Assembly (NCBI RefSeq): GCF_000745955.1
Contig: NZ_JQKH01000013.1
Location: forward strand, 1 to 39,818
Source: Alysiella crassa DSM 2578
Lineage (GTDB): Bacteria > Pseudomonadota > Gammaproteobacteria > Burkholderiales > Neisseriaceae
DNA: 39,818 nucleotides
Direction: 5' to 3'
The notes beneath the pieces are model-generated. The model was not told the origin of the DNA and made no database searches. It saw only the letters and a list, made by a program, of their open reading frames with translations. The translations under genes were made by a program, and so were the position numbers. Positions 16,885-24,662 of the stretch are shown here, one piece after another (position 1 is the first letter of the stretch; every line of letters begins with the position of its first letter).

Positions 16885-16995
16885 ATGACGGGCGTGGACA
16901 TGGGTAAATGGCAAGTGGAATCGGCAAAATGGGCGATTGGTGTTTTCTTCTTTTTCTTGGTGGGTATGTTTGTGTTTGGTGGGATTAAATTGTGA
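16885..16995 (+). CDS. Short membrane-helix ORF or gene remnant
   Basis: Thirty-six codons starting MTGVDMGKWQVESAKWAIGV, followed by a strongly hydrophobic helix rich in Phe and Gly and ending GGIKL. The frame is open about 42 bases further upstream, to 16843. It looks like the C-terminal transmembrane helix of a larger protein or a stand-alone small membrane protein. No ribosome site is evident. It lies in the only gene-free stretch of about 400 bases in this part, right after two hairpins, so a remnant left by a rearrangement is the simplest reading. Confidence 0.35.
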   Translation: MTGVDMGKWQVESAKWAIGVFFFFLVGMFVFGGIKL

Positions 16996-17024
16996 TGTGG
17001 CGTTTCAGGCTGCCTGAATTATCA

Positions 17025-17064
17025 AAAAAACACGTTAATCTGAATGAGATTAACGTGTTTTTTT
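17025..17064 (-). terminator. Terminator after the J-domain gene
   Basis: AAAACACGTTAATCT and its complement form a stem of about 15 bp around a 4-7 base loop, flanked by A and T runs. It works on the minus strand for the gene ending at 17068 and could also act on plus-strand transcripts. Confidence 0.85.
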
Positions 17065-17067
17065 GAT

Positions 17068-17979
17068 TTACTCATTCGGCGATTTGCCACGCTGCAAATA
17101 AATGGTGGCAGACTGATTACGCACCAAAGTAACGCTTTCGCTGTTTAAATATTCGCCGTTATCCAATTGATAATATCGGACAAAATATTCGCCTGCGTCT
17201 AAATGCGACAATATCATTTCTTCGCGTTCCACCACAAAAAAGGTGCGTATGGGTTGTGGCGTGTTTTTTTCGTATAATTGAGCAAACACGTCTGAAGAAT
17301 TGCGTATATTTTCAATGACTAATTTCGCATTGCCCATACCTTCCATCACGGGATAGCCGTCAATATAGCCTGACACTTCGGGGAAAGGTTTGCCGTTGGG
17401 TGCGGTTTTGGGGCGCGTGTATGGCTCGTTGGTGGGGGCAATTTGTGGGTCGCTGGAAACGGTTTCGGTGGGGTATTCATACACAATCACTTGCGGTTCG
17501 GGGGGGGTACCTGTGATGATGGGCAATAATTGGCTGCGTTCCAGCCAGCCCCAGCCTTGCCACAAAATCAGTCCAAACAAAACCAGCGAAATCAACAATA
17601 AACCATGCAACACGCGTTTATAAGAACGCTGTGGCTGGGTGGTGTAGGCGTAAGTATAATTTTGGTGTGGATTGGATTGTGTTTTGGGTGTGGGTTCACG
17701 GTTTTCATCGCCATAATAGGCGATAGGTTGGGCGTGATACACTTGTTTTTGTTGCAAATATTGTAGGGCAATCCATCTATCGTGTTCGGCGCGACTTTGT
17801 GGATTGGACAAAATTTCGTAGGCGCGATTCACGATTTGCATGATTCGGTGCGCATCGGGGTCATCGCTTAAATCGGGGTGGTATTTTTTGGACAATCGGC
17901 GATAGGCTTGACGGATTTCTGCATCGGTGGCGGATTGGGTCAATTGCAAATTATCGTAATGGGTGTGAATGGGTTGCAT
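17068..17979 (-). CDS. Membrane-anchored J-domain protein
   Basis: A 303-residue DnaJ-like co-chaperone. Residues 1-68 are a J domain with the essential HPD (34-36) and QAYRRLSKKYHPD context, so it should stimulate a DnaK. The Gly/Phe region and zinc fingers of true DnaJ are absent. A polar linker leads to one membrane helix (about 123-146). The remaining 155 residues should lie on the other side of the membrane and are Pro/Glu/Thr-rich with a small beta-type domain (EVSGYIDGYPVMEGMGNAKLV onward). I do not recognise that domain. The topology suggests a co-chaperone recruiting DnaK to the inner membrane. It is a single gene with a terminator behind it. Confidence 0.85.
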   Translation of the reverse strand: MQPIHTHYDNLQLTQSATDAEIRQAYRRLSKKYHPDLSDDPDAHRIMQIVNRAYEILSNPQSRAEHDRWIALQYLQQKQVYHAQPIAYYGDENREPTPKTQSNPHQNYTYAYTTQPQRSYKRVLHGLLLISLVLFGLILWQGWGWLERSQLLPIITGTPPEPQVIVYEYPTETVSSDPQIAPTNEPYTRPKTAPNGKPFPEVSGYIDGYPVMEGMGNAKLVIENIRNSSDVFAQLYEKNTPQPIRTFFVVEREEMILSHLDAGEYFVRYYQLDNGEYLNSESVTLVRNQSATIYLQRGKSPNE

Positions 17980-18054
17980 AGGTGTTTTCTCAATTTTCAG
18001 GCTGCCTGAAAATCTACAACATTTAAATTAACAAAATTTAATCAATAAGTTAAA

Positions 18055-18498
18055 TTAGATTTTTTCTCTCACGCTTGCCACGCCCAAATTGGCGAGTTGG
18101 TCGGCGCGTTCATTTTCGGGGTGTCCTGTGTGTCCGCGCACCCAAGTCCATGAAACTTGATGGCGTTGCACTTGCTGGTCTAATAATTGCCATAGGTCGT
18201 CATTTTTAACGGCTTGTTTGCTAGCGGTTTTCCAGCCATTGCGTTTCCAAGCGTGTATCCAGCTTTCCATGCCATTTTTGACGTATTGGGAGTCGGTGCA
18301 AATTTCCACTTGGCAGGGGCGTGTTAATGCGGTAAGTCCCTGAATAATGGCGGTTAATTCCATGCGATTATTGGTGGTATGGGCTTCGCCGCCGTATAAT
18401 TCTTTTTCGTGGCTGCCGTAACGCAAGACTGCGCCCCAGCCGCCCACGCCAGGGTTGCCTTTGCAAGCGCCGTCTGTATAGAGATAGACTATGGTCAT
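18055..18498 (-). CDS. rnhA: Ribonuclease HI
   Basis: Cuts the RNA strand of RNA-DNA hybrids during replication and repair. From ATG 18498 the protein has 147 residues with the catalytic set Asp9 ([11 protein letters not shown]), Glu47 (NNRMELTA), Asp69 (CTDSQYV), His123 (RGHTGH) and Asp133 (ERADQLAN), matching the standard arrangement almost residue for residue. A TTG 33 bases upstream would add 11 residues not found in the family, so I reject it. No clear ribosome site is visible. A DUS lies downstream at 17996. Confidence 0.96.
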   Translation of the reverse strand: MTIVYLYTDGACKGNPGVGGWGAVLRYGSHEKELYGGEAHTTNNRMELTAIIQGLTALTRPCQVEICTDSQYVKNGMESWIHAWKRNGWKTASKQAVKNDDLWQLLDQQVQRHQVSWTWVRGHTGHPENERADQLANLGVASVREKI

Positions 18499-18705
18499 GG
18501 TGGGTTTGTGGTATGAATGAAACGGCGGCAATCATAGCACATTCGCGCCCCTTTCAGCGAAAATAGTCGGAAAAATCAATCTTCAGGCAGCCTGAAAATA
18601 GGGCTTTGTGTGGTATTTGCTACCGAATGCGGGACAAATCAGGTAAACTTGTTGATGTTTCATGAGTTTCAGGCTGCCTGAATATATTTTGCCCTTTAAT
18701 AAAAA

Positions 18706-18963
18706 CTATTGTTTCTCACGAAAAAACGCATACGTCATATCGTAAAATAACTCTTCGTGTGGGCTGCCTTCGTATTGCAATTGTGCCACTTCATCGTCAA
18801 AAGCGATTTGTATGGACTCAATTACGTCTTGCGCCACATCAGAGGGCAGGGCGCGCAACATACCACGAAACGCCGTTGCCAACACACGATTTTGCATTTT
18901 CAGGGCTTCGTTGGATTCTTCCAAATAATCCAAGCGTTGTTCTAAAGTTAATTCGCTCATCAT
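18706..18963 (-). CDS. Small coiled-coil protein, unknown
   Basis: Eighty-five residues. The first 30 (MSELTLEQRLDYLEESNEAL) look like a short coiled coil, followed by a helical segment (VAQDVIESIQIAFDD) and an acidic/aromatic end. There is no signal peptide or membrane helix. GGGAG stands just before two consecutive ATGs. The second (18960) has the better spacing. It is transcribed divergently from the acidic orphan at 19026, 62 bases away, so the two may share a control region. I know no function. Confidence 0.75.
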   Translation of the reverse strand: MMSELTLEQRLDYLEESNEALKMQNRVLATAFRGMLRALPSDVAQDVIESIQIAFDDEVAQLQYEGSPHEELFYDMTYAFFREKQ

Positions 18964-19025
18964 TTGCTCCCAAATGGTTTTAAAAACAGGATTATATCAT
19001 CAATATTCACGGAACATGATTTGTT

Positions 19026-20078
19026 ATGGACAACAACAATAATCGCATGATTTTCACGTTGGAAGAAGACAACGACCAAGCACCCAGCTATGAAAATCGC
19101 ACCACCAGTTTGGATAATTCGCTCAATGAAATTCGCCAACGCTATCGCCGTACCGAAGAAATGTTGGCAGCACGGCGCAGCAAATTATTGGGCGAAGAAA
19201 ATCCGTCTCCCGAAATACCCGAAATCCGTGAGCCACTCAACGATTTGCCCCCCAGCCCTGAATTGCCCGAACAAGATTTCAGGCTGCCTGAAATTGATAT
19301 GCCGCCAGAACGCGATTATTCGCTTGATGAGCAACAGGATTTGGAAGAAATTGACGGCAATCTTTTGGTGCAAGCCACAGAGGAAACAATGCCAATCGTT
19401 GAATCCAATCCAACCCATTATCAGGACAATCAGGTAGAGGACAACACAGACGAAATGGCATTGTCCAAATTATTCAAACGCTACGAAGAAGAACGCGCCA
19501 ATTCGCCCATTCAGCCACCACCCGAACCTGTGTTGCCCGTTGTGATGGATGATAACTTGTCGCCCAATGAACAAGGCTATGCCGCCTATTTGAATTATCG
19601 CCAACGTGAGCATAATCAACGCGTTTCTCAAAGCGCGATTGCGGAAAATGAAATTGGCATTTTGATTCAGGAAGACTGGTTGGCGGCACAAACGGCAGTC
19701 AAATCCGCGCAAAAATCGCCGCCGCAAGTGGTGCATTTGCAGCCTGATTCGCAGGGTTATCGCGCCAATCCGTTTGCGGCGGACGATGACACGCGCCCTG
19801 TGGTTACCGTGAATGTGTATGATTTGCCCGATTTGCCCAGCACGCGCAAAATTCGTGTGATGTCAGAACAAGAATTGATGGCGGAATTGCAACGCAAATT
19901 GCGTCCGCATTTGAGTAATGCGGTGGCGGGTTTAATGCACAGTATTTTGCAACGCAAATTAGCCACCTTGTCCTATGATTTGCAAATGATGTTAAACGAA
20001 GAAACGCCGCGTTTGGTGGAAGATGTGCTGGAACATAATATGGAAACCATCTTGCGTGAGATGAAAGAGCGGTTATAA
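19026..20078 (+). CDS. Acidic proline-rich protein with a conserved-looking helical C terminus
   Basis: A 350-residue cytoplasmic protein I cannot name. The first 270 residues are acidic, rich in Pro, Glu, Asp and Asn, and probably disordered, with short coiled-coil segments. One DUS is translated as FRLPE near residue 86. The last 75 residues (from MSEQELMAELQRKLRPHL) form amphipathic helices ending ETPRLVEDVLEHNMETILRE. A disordered acidic body with a helical multimerising tail of the form L-x-P-x-L ... P-x-L-V-E recalls scaffold proteins such as PopZ, but only in general design. No operon partner follows. Confidence 0.75.
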   Translation: MDNNNNRMIFTLEEDNDQAPSYENRTTSLDNSLNEIRQRYRRTEEMLAARRSKLLGEENPSPEIPEIREPLNDLPPSPELPEQDFRLPEIDMPPERDYSLDEQQDLEEIDGNLLVQATEETMPIVESNPTHYQDNQVEDNTDEMALSKLFKRYEEERANSPIQPPPEPVLPVVMDDNLSPNEQGYAAYLNYRQREHNQRVSQSAIAENEIGILIQEDWLAAQTAVKSAQKSPPQVVHLQPDSQGYRANPFAADDDTRPVVTVNVYDLPDLPSTRKIRVMSEQELMAELQRKLRPHLSNAVAGLMHSILQRKLATLSYDLQMMLNEETPRLVEDVLEHNMETILREMKERL

Positions 20079-20079
20079 T

Positions 20080-20328
20080 TTCAGGCTATCTTACAGTACA
20101 CGACAAAAATCTTTCAGGCTGCCTTTCATTACCCTACAAATTTCTGCCGACCACTCATCTGTTCCCTCTCCTGTGGGAGAGGGTTAGGGAGAGAGCAAAA
20201 CAGTTAATGTACCACGATTTTTCCCTCTCCCCAGCCCTCTCCCAAAGGAGAGGGAGCCAGATGATGGTGGTATCTCAACGATTACGGGCAATATTTTATT
20301 TTTGTAGGGTAACAAAAGGCTGCCTGAA
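20080..20328. repeat. Composite repeat: DUS-tipped element interrupted by the GGGAGAGGG repeat
   Basis: Starts TTCAGGCTATCTTACAGTACACGACAA, then a DUS and TACCCTACAAA, and ends TTTGTAGGGTAACAAAAGGCTGCCTGAA. The centre (20151-20283) is the second copy of the purine-rich repeat at 175-307. The GTAGGGT halves are about 160 bases apart, so one repeat family seems to have inserted into the other. Confidence 0.7.
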
Positions 20329-20329
20329 A

Positions 20330-20414
20330 CCTGTCCCCCTCACCCGTTGGAGACGGGAGGGAGCAGATTGTTGGCAAAATTAAAAAATTGTTGTGTCTGT
20401 AAAGTTGCCTGATT
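20330..20414. repeat. CCCGTTGRAGACGGG repeat, copy 2
   Basis: CTGTCCCCCTCACCCGTTGGAGACGGGAGGG, then ATTGTTGGCAAAATTA, then AAGTTGCCTGATTA. It is the counterpart of 2595-2659, with an extra 20 bases before the last block. It lies right before the ydjA-like gene. Confidence 0.6.
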
Positions 20415-20436
20415 AATCAAAAAATGAGTTCAAAAT

Positions 20437-20982
20437 ATGAATACTTTAGCCTTACTTACCACACGCCGTTCCACCAAAAGTTTGACCGCGCCCGCGCCCG
20501 ATGAATTGCAATTGGACACGATTTTGCAAGCCGCCACGCAAGTTCCCGACCACGGCGATTTAACGCCGTATCGCTTCGTGGTGATTCACAGCGAAGATGG
20601 GCAAAATCGTTTTCGCCAATTATTGCGCGACACGGTTACGCAATTGAATTTCGGCGAAGAAAGCATGAAAAAAGCACAACGAGTTGGCAATATGGCACCC
20701 ATGACCGTCGCCGTGATTTGCACGCCCAAAACAGGTAAACCCGAATGGGAACAACAAATGACCGCAGGCTGTGCCGCCTACGCCATGCAATTAGCCGCCA
20801 AAGCACAGGGATTTGACAGCGTATGGATTTCGGGTTTATGGGTGAATTCGCCTTTGCTGAAAGACGCGTTTGCGTGCGGCGAAAAAGACAAAATCATCGG
20901 TTTGATTATGTTGGGGACTGCTGTGTGTTCGCCTGACGCGCCGAAAAATACCGATGTGTCCGCATTCACGACTTATTGGTAA
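20437..20982 (+). CDS. YdjA-like NAD(P)H nitroreductase
   Basis: A 181-residue minimal nitroreductase-fold flavoprotein. It resembles E. coli YdjA along its whole length: LLTTRRSTKSLTAPAP at the start, VPDHGDLTPYRFVVI near 37, WEQQMTAGCAAYAMQLAAKAQGFDSVW near 109, and a C-terminal LGTAV. FMN contacts from the RRS and PDH segments are expected. The substrate is unknown. No convincing ribosome site precedes ATG 20437. It is the second nitroreductase-family gene in the window and is only distantly related to the one at 11788. Confidence 0.9.
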   Translation: MNTLALLTTRRSTKSLTAPAPDELQLDTILQAATQVPDHGDLTPYRFVVIHSEDGQNRFRQLLRDTVTQLNFGEESMKKAQRVGNMAPMTVAVICTPKTGKPEWEQQMTAGCAAYAMQLAAKAQGFDSVWISGLWVNSPLLKDAFACGEKDKIIGLIMLGTAVCSPDAPKNTDVSAFTTYW

Positions 20983-20992
20983 AACAGATGTT

Positions 20993-21024
20993 CAGGCAGC
21001 CTGAAAGGGATTTTCAGGCTGCCT
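20993..21024 (+). terminator. DUS-pair hairpin after the ydjA-like gene
   Basis: Inverted DUS 12-mers (20993-21004 and 21013-21024) with an 8-base loop. No T run follows, so efficiency is uncertain. Confidence 0.55.
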
Positions 21025-21146
21025 GAAGATTATCGCCATCTGGTAGGGTGCGCCGTGCGCACCTATTTTGCCACCCAAATTGTATTTTCATCATCATTAT
21101 TTGGTGCGCACGGCGCACCCTACATGGTGTAAACAGGCAGCCTGAA
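21013..21146. repeat. DUS-tipped nested inverted repeat, copy 5 (GTGCGCACC core)
   Basis: DUS at both ends. The inner arms are GGTAGGGTGCGCCGTGCGCACC and GGTGCGCACGGCGCACCCTAC. The core differs from the ACCACGCACC type of copies 1-3, which shows core exchange within conserved tips. It lies directly upstream of ppk. Confidence 0.75.
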
Positions 21147-21165
21147 ACCCAGAAAGGAAACCATC

Positions 21166-23226
21166 ATGCCCCAAGCCCCCCAATTACTCTGCCGCGAATC
21201 CAGCCTACTCGCTTTCAATCGCCGCGTACTCGCCCAAGCCGAAGACCCACGCATTCCCTTGCTGGAACGCTTGAAGTTTTTGTGCATTGTTTCGTCTAAT
21301 TTGGACGAATTTTTTGAAGTACGCATGGCGTATTTGAAACGCGAATGGCGCAATCAGCCCAATTTGCGTTTTGATTCGGGCAACACGCCCGCCGAAACCA
21401 TCGCCCAAGTCAGCACAGAAGTACGCGAATTGGTTGCCAAACAATATCAATTGTTTAACCAAATACTGTTGCCTGAACTCGCCCAACACGGCATCCATTT
21501 CTACCGCCGCAAACAGTGGACGTGCGAACAGCAAGAATGGATTGAAGATTATTTCAACCGCGAATTATTGCCCCTGCTCACGCCCATCGGTTTGGACAAA
21601 ACCCACCCATTTCCACGTTTGCTGAATAAATCGTTGAATTTTGTGGTGGAACTAGATGGGCGAGACGCATTTGGTCGTGCTTCGGGCATGGCGATTGTGC
21701 AAGCCCCGCGCATTTTGCCACGTGTGGTCAGGCTGCCTGAAAATCTGTGTGGCGGAGAAACGGGTTTTGTGTTTTTATCGTCTATTGTCCACGAATATGT
21801 GTACAAATTGTTTCGTGGCATGACGGTCAAAGCCTGCCACCAATTCCGTGTAACCCGCGACAGCGATTTGACTTTGGAAGAAGACGAGTTTACCAATCTA
21901 CGCACCGCCGTACAAAGCGAATTGCGCGACCGTGATTATGGCGACGCAGTGCGTTTGGAAGTGGTGGACAATTGCCCAGCACACATCACCGAATTTTTAT
22001 TACAACAATTTGATTTAACAGAAAATGAGTTATATAAAGTCAATGGACCTGTAAATTTGGTACGCCTGATGTCGGTGCCTGATATGTTAGCATTGCCCGA
22101 TTTAAAATTTCCGCCGTTTAAGCCCTATTATTCCAAAAGATTGCGAAAAGCCCATTCTATTTTAGATGAAATCAGCAAACGGGATATTTTATTGCACCAC
22201 CCCTATCAGTCGTTTGAACCCGTTGTCCGTTTTATTGAAGACGCGGCAAAAGACCCTGATGTACTTGCCATTAAAATGACGATTTACCGCACGGGCAGCA
22301 CGTCTAAATTGGCACAGGCTTTGTTGGCGGCGGCGCAAGCGGGCAAATTGGTTACGGTGGTGGTGGAGCTGATGGCGCGATTTGACGAAGCCAATAATGT
22401 GCAATGGGCGCGGCGGCTGGAAGAAGCAGGGGCGCACGTTGTGTACGGCGTGTTTGGTTACAAAATTCACGCGAAAATGGCTTTGGTGATTCGCCGCGAA
22501 TCAGGCAGCCTGAAAAGCTACGCGCATTTGGGGACGGGCAATTATCATCAAGGCACTTCACGCATTTACACCGATTTTGGTTTGCTGACCACCCAGCGCG
22601 ATATTGTGCGCGATGTGAATAATTTGTTTATGGAAATCACGGGTTTGGGTCAAGCAAATAAATTGAAAAAACTCTACCAAAGCCCCTTTTCGCTGCACCC
22701 CATGTTGTTGAAAAACATTGAACGCGAAATCGCACACGCCCAAGCAGGCAAGCCCGCCCGAATCATCGCCAAAATGAATGCGCTGCTTGAACCGACCATT
22801 ATTGACGCGCTGTATCGCGCCAGCCAAGCGGGGGTGCAAATTGATTTGATTGTGCGCGGTATGTGTGCGCTTCGTCCGCAAGTTATTGGTTTATCGGAAA
22901 ATATTCGGGTGCGTTCCATTATTGGGCAATTATTGGAACATTCGCGTGTGTATTATTTTTACAATGATGGCGCGGAAGATGTTTATATTGCCAGCGCGGA
23001 TTGGATGGCGCGTAACTTTTTCCGCCGCATTGAAACCGCCACCCCGATTGAAGACCCCGATATGAAACAAAGAGTGATTCAGGAAGGTTTGATGTTGGCA
23101 CTTTCAGATAATACGAAAGCGTGGCAAATGGACGGTAGCGGTCAATACACGCGTATCCAGCCGCAAGATGGTGGAGAAGTGCTTGATTTACAAACTTATT
23201 TGTTAAACCAATTTAATTGCCAATAA
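21166..23226 (+). CDS. ppk: Polyphosphate kinase (PPK1)
   Basis: Reversibly makes long-chain polyphosphate from ATP and is membrane-associated. The 686 residues match the family. The start shows the typical SLLAFNRRVLAQAEDPRIPLLERLKFL. The phospho-accepting His435 (GYKIHAKM) and catalytic His454 (HLGTGNYH) fall at the same numbers as in E. coli PPK. A DUS is translated as SGSLK at 446-450, exactly between the two histidines, and another as VRLPEN near 190. AAAGGA precedes ATG 21166. The gene ends at a DUS-pair terminator facing argA. No ppx phosphatase gene is adjacent. Confidence 0.97.
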   Translation: MPQAPQLLCRESSLLAFNRRVLAQAEDPRIPLLERLKFLCIVSSNLDEFFEVRMAYLKREWRNQPNLRFDSGNTPAETIAQVSTEVRELVAKQYQLFNQILLPELAQHGIHFYRRKQWTCEQQEWIEDYFNRELLPLLTPIGLDKTHPFPRLLNKSLNFVVELDGRDAFGRASGMAIVQAPRILPRVVRLPENLCGGETGFVFLSSIVHEYVYKLFRGMTVKACHQFRVTRDSDLTLEEDEFTNLRTAVQSELRDRDYGDAVRLEVVDNCPAHITEFLLQQFDLTENELYKVNGPVNLVRLMSVPDMLALPDLKFPPFKPYYSKRLRKAHSILDEISKRDILLHHPYQSFEPVVRFIEDAAKDPDVLAIKMTIYRTGSTSKLAQALLAAAQAGKLVTVVVELMARFDEANNVQWARRLEEAGAHVVYGVFGYKIHAKMALVIRRESGSLKSYAHLGTGNYHQGTSRIYTDFGLLTTQRDIVRDVNNLFMEITGLGQANKLKKLYQSPFSLHPMLLKNIEREIAHAQAGKPARIIAKMNALLEPTIIDALYRASQAGVQIDLIVRGMCALRPQVIGLSENIRVRSIIGQLLEHSRVYYFYNDGAEDVYIASADWMARNFFRRIETATPIEDPDMKQRVIQEGLMLALSDNTKAWQMDGSGQYTRIQPQDGGEVLDLQTYLLNQFNCQ

Positions 23227-23231
23227 AATTG

Positions 23232-23267
23232 AGGCAGCCTGAAAATCTGTTTTCAGGCTGCCTTTTA
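23232..23267. terminator. DUS-pair terminator between ppk and argA
   Basis: A 12-bp stem of inverted DUS with an 8-base loop, then CTTTTATT on the plus strand. The two genes are convergent. Confidence 0.8.
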
Positions 23268-24578
23268 TTAATTGGATAAATCCATCACAAACACCCGAGA
23301 TTGTCGCCCACTTTCCGCATATTCCAGCGCACGTTCAGGCGGCAAATCGTCCACACAGGCAGCCTGAAAACCGCGTTCCGCAAACCAATCAGACGTGTGC
23401 GTGGTCAAGGCAAATAAACGGCGTTTGCCCAAAATTTTCGTTTGCGAAATAATGTGTTGCAACAATAAATCGCCATAGCCCCCATCACGCGCATTCGGCG
23501 ATACCACCAAACATGCCAATTCCGCCACGTCCGCATTGTCCGCAAATTGCTTCAACATCACACAACCATAAATTTGGCGGTCATTTTCCAAGACATGAAA
23601 TTCGTGAATATGATTTTCCAAATATTCCCGACTGCGCCGCACCAACACGCCACGTTCTTCCAATGGGCGAATCAGCGCAATAATATCCGCAATATCAAAC
23701 TCTTGTGCCGCCCGAACCGTCATAAACGGCGTGGGCGCAATAGACGTACCCACCCCTTCCCGCGTAAACAATTCGCGCAACAATCCACCGTTCAGGCTGC
23801 CTGAAAGCACTTGCACCCGCGACACATTGTGCTGCAAGGCTTCCACCGCCGCGTGTAAAATCGGGCTTTGCGGCGTGGTTTCTGCCAACAATTCGTGGGC
23901 TTGGGCGGCGGTTAATTCGTGTGCCAACTCATTATTTTGATGGAAAATTCCGTCCCATTCGGTCAAAAAAATCAATTTTTCCGCTTGCAACTGAATCGCT
24001 GCCGCCGCCGCCACTTCTGCCATCGCCAAATGATACGCCTGCCCACTCATGGACACGCCCATCGGACTCAATAACACAATCGCATTCTGCGCCAAATAAT
24101 CCGCCATCGCCGCACAATCCAATTTACGAACCTGCCCCGTGTAGTCCATGTCCACCCCGTCCAAAACCCCTAAAGGCTTGGCAACAATAAAGTTTCCAGT
24201 CGCCACCCGCAAACGCGGCGTGCGTTGCGGCGAATGCGCAAAGCCCAAAGACAAGGCAGCCTGAAACGCAAATTGCACCTGCCCACACGCTTGTTGCGCC
24301 AAAGTCAAAACCGCCGTATCCGTAACCCGTCTGTGTTGATGAAAGTGGGGGCTGATTTGCGCTTGTTTGCATAACTCATTGATTTGGCAATCTGAACCGT
24401 GTACCAGCACCAATTTGATTCCCAATGCCGCCAACAAATTCAAATCCGCCGCAATGCTCGCCAAAGTCTGTCCCTGCAACAGGCTGCTGGCAATGCCAAT
24501 CACCAAAGTTTTGCCGCGCAAATAATGAATATACGGCGCGGCTTCCCGAAATGCGTGTACAAATTGCGTGTGTGGCAT
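23268..24578 (-). CDS. argA: N-acetylglutamate synthase (ArgA)
   Basis: Acetylates glutamate with acetyl-CoA, the first step of arginine synthesis, and is usually feedback-inhibited by arginine. The 436 residues have the expected two-part build: an amino-acid-kinase-like domain (about 1-285; GKTLVIGIASSLL, LVLVHGSDCQI, LLSPMGVSMSGQ) and a GNAT acetyltransferase domain (about 290-436; LACLVVSPNARDGGYGDLLLQH as the CoA loop). DUS-encoded residues occur at SGSLN near 260 and QAA near 405. No strong ribosome site precedes ATG 24578. The terminator of the upstream gene lies just before it, so argA must have its own promoter. Confidence 0.96.
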   Translation of the reverse strand: MPHTQFVHAFREAAPYIHYLRGKTLVIGIASSLLQGQTLASIAADLNLLAALGIKLVLVHGSDCQINELCKQAQISPHFHQHRRVTDTAVLTLAQQACGQVQFAFQAALSLGFAHSPQRTPRLRVATGNFIVAKPLGVLDGVDMDYTGQVRKLDCAAMADYLAQNAIVLLSPMGVSMSGQAYHLAMAEVAAAAAIQLQAEKLIFLTEWDGIFHQNNELAHELTAAQAHELLAETTPQSPILHAAVEALQHNVSRVQVLSGSLNGGLLRELFTREGVGTSIAPTPFMTVRAAQEFDIADIIALIRPLEERGVLVRRSREYLENHIHEFHVLENDRQIYGCVMLKQFADNADVAELACLVVSPNARDGGYGDLLLQHIISQTKILGKRRLFALTTHTSDWFAERGFQAACVDDLPPERALEYAESGRQSRVFVMDLSN

Positions 24579-24594
24579 ACATAATCTCGCTATG

Positions 24595-24626
24595 AAAAAA
24601 CCCAGCGTTTGGCTGGGTTTTTATTA
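24595..24626 (-). terminator. Terminator after the zinc-ribbon gene
   Basis: AAAACCCAGC and GCTGGGTTTT around loop GTTTG, with a T run on each strand. It sits between the zinc-ribbon gene (ending 24663, minus) and argA. Confidence 0.85.
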
Positions 24627-24662
24627 AAAATCAAATGGTTGATATTTTCAGGCTGCCTGAAA

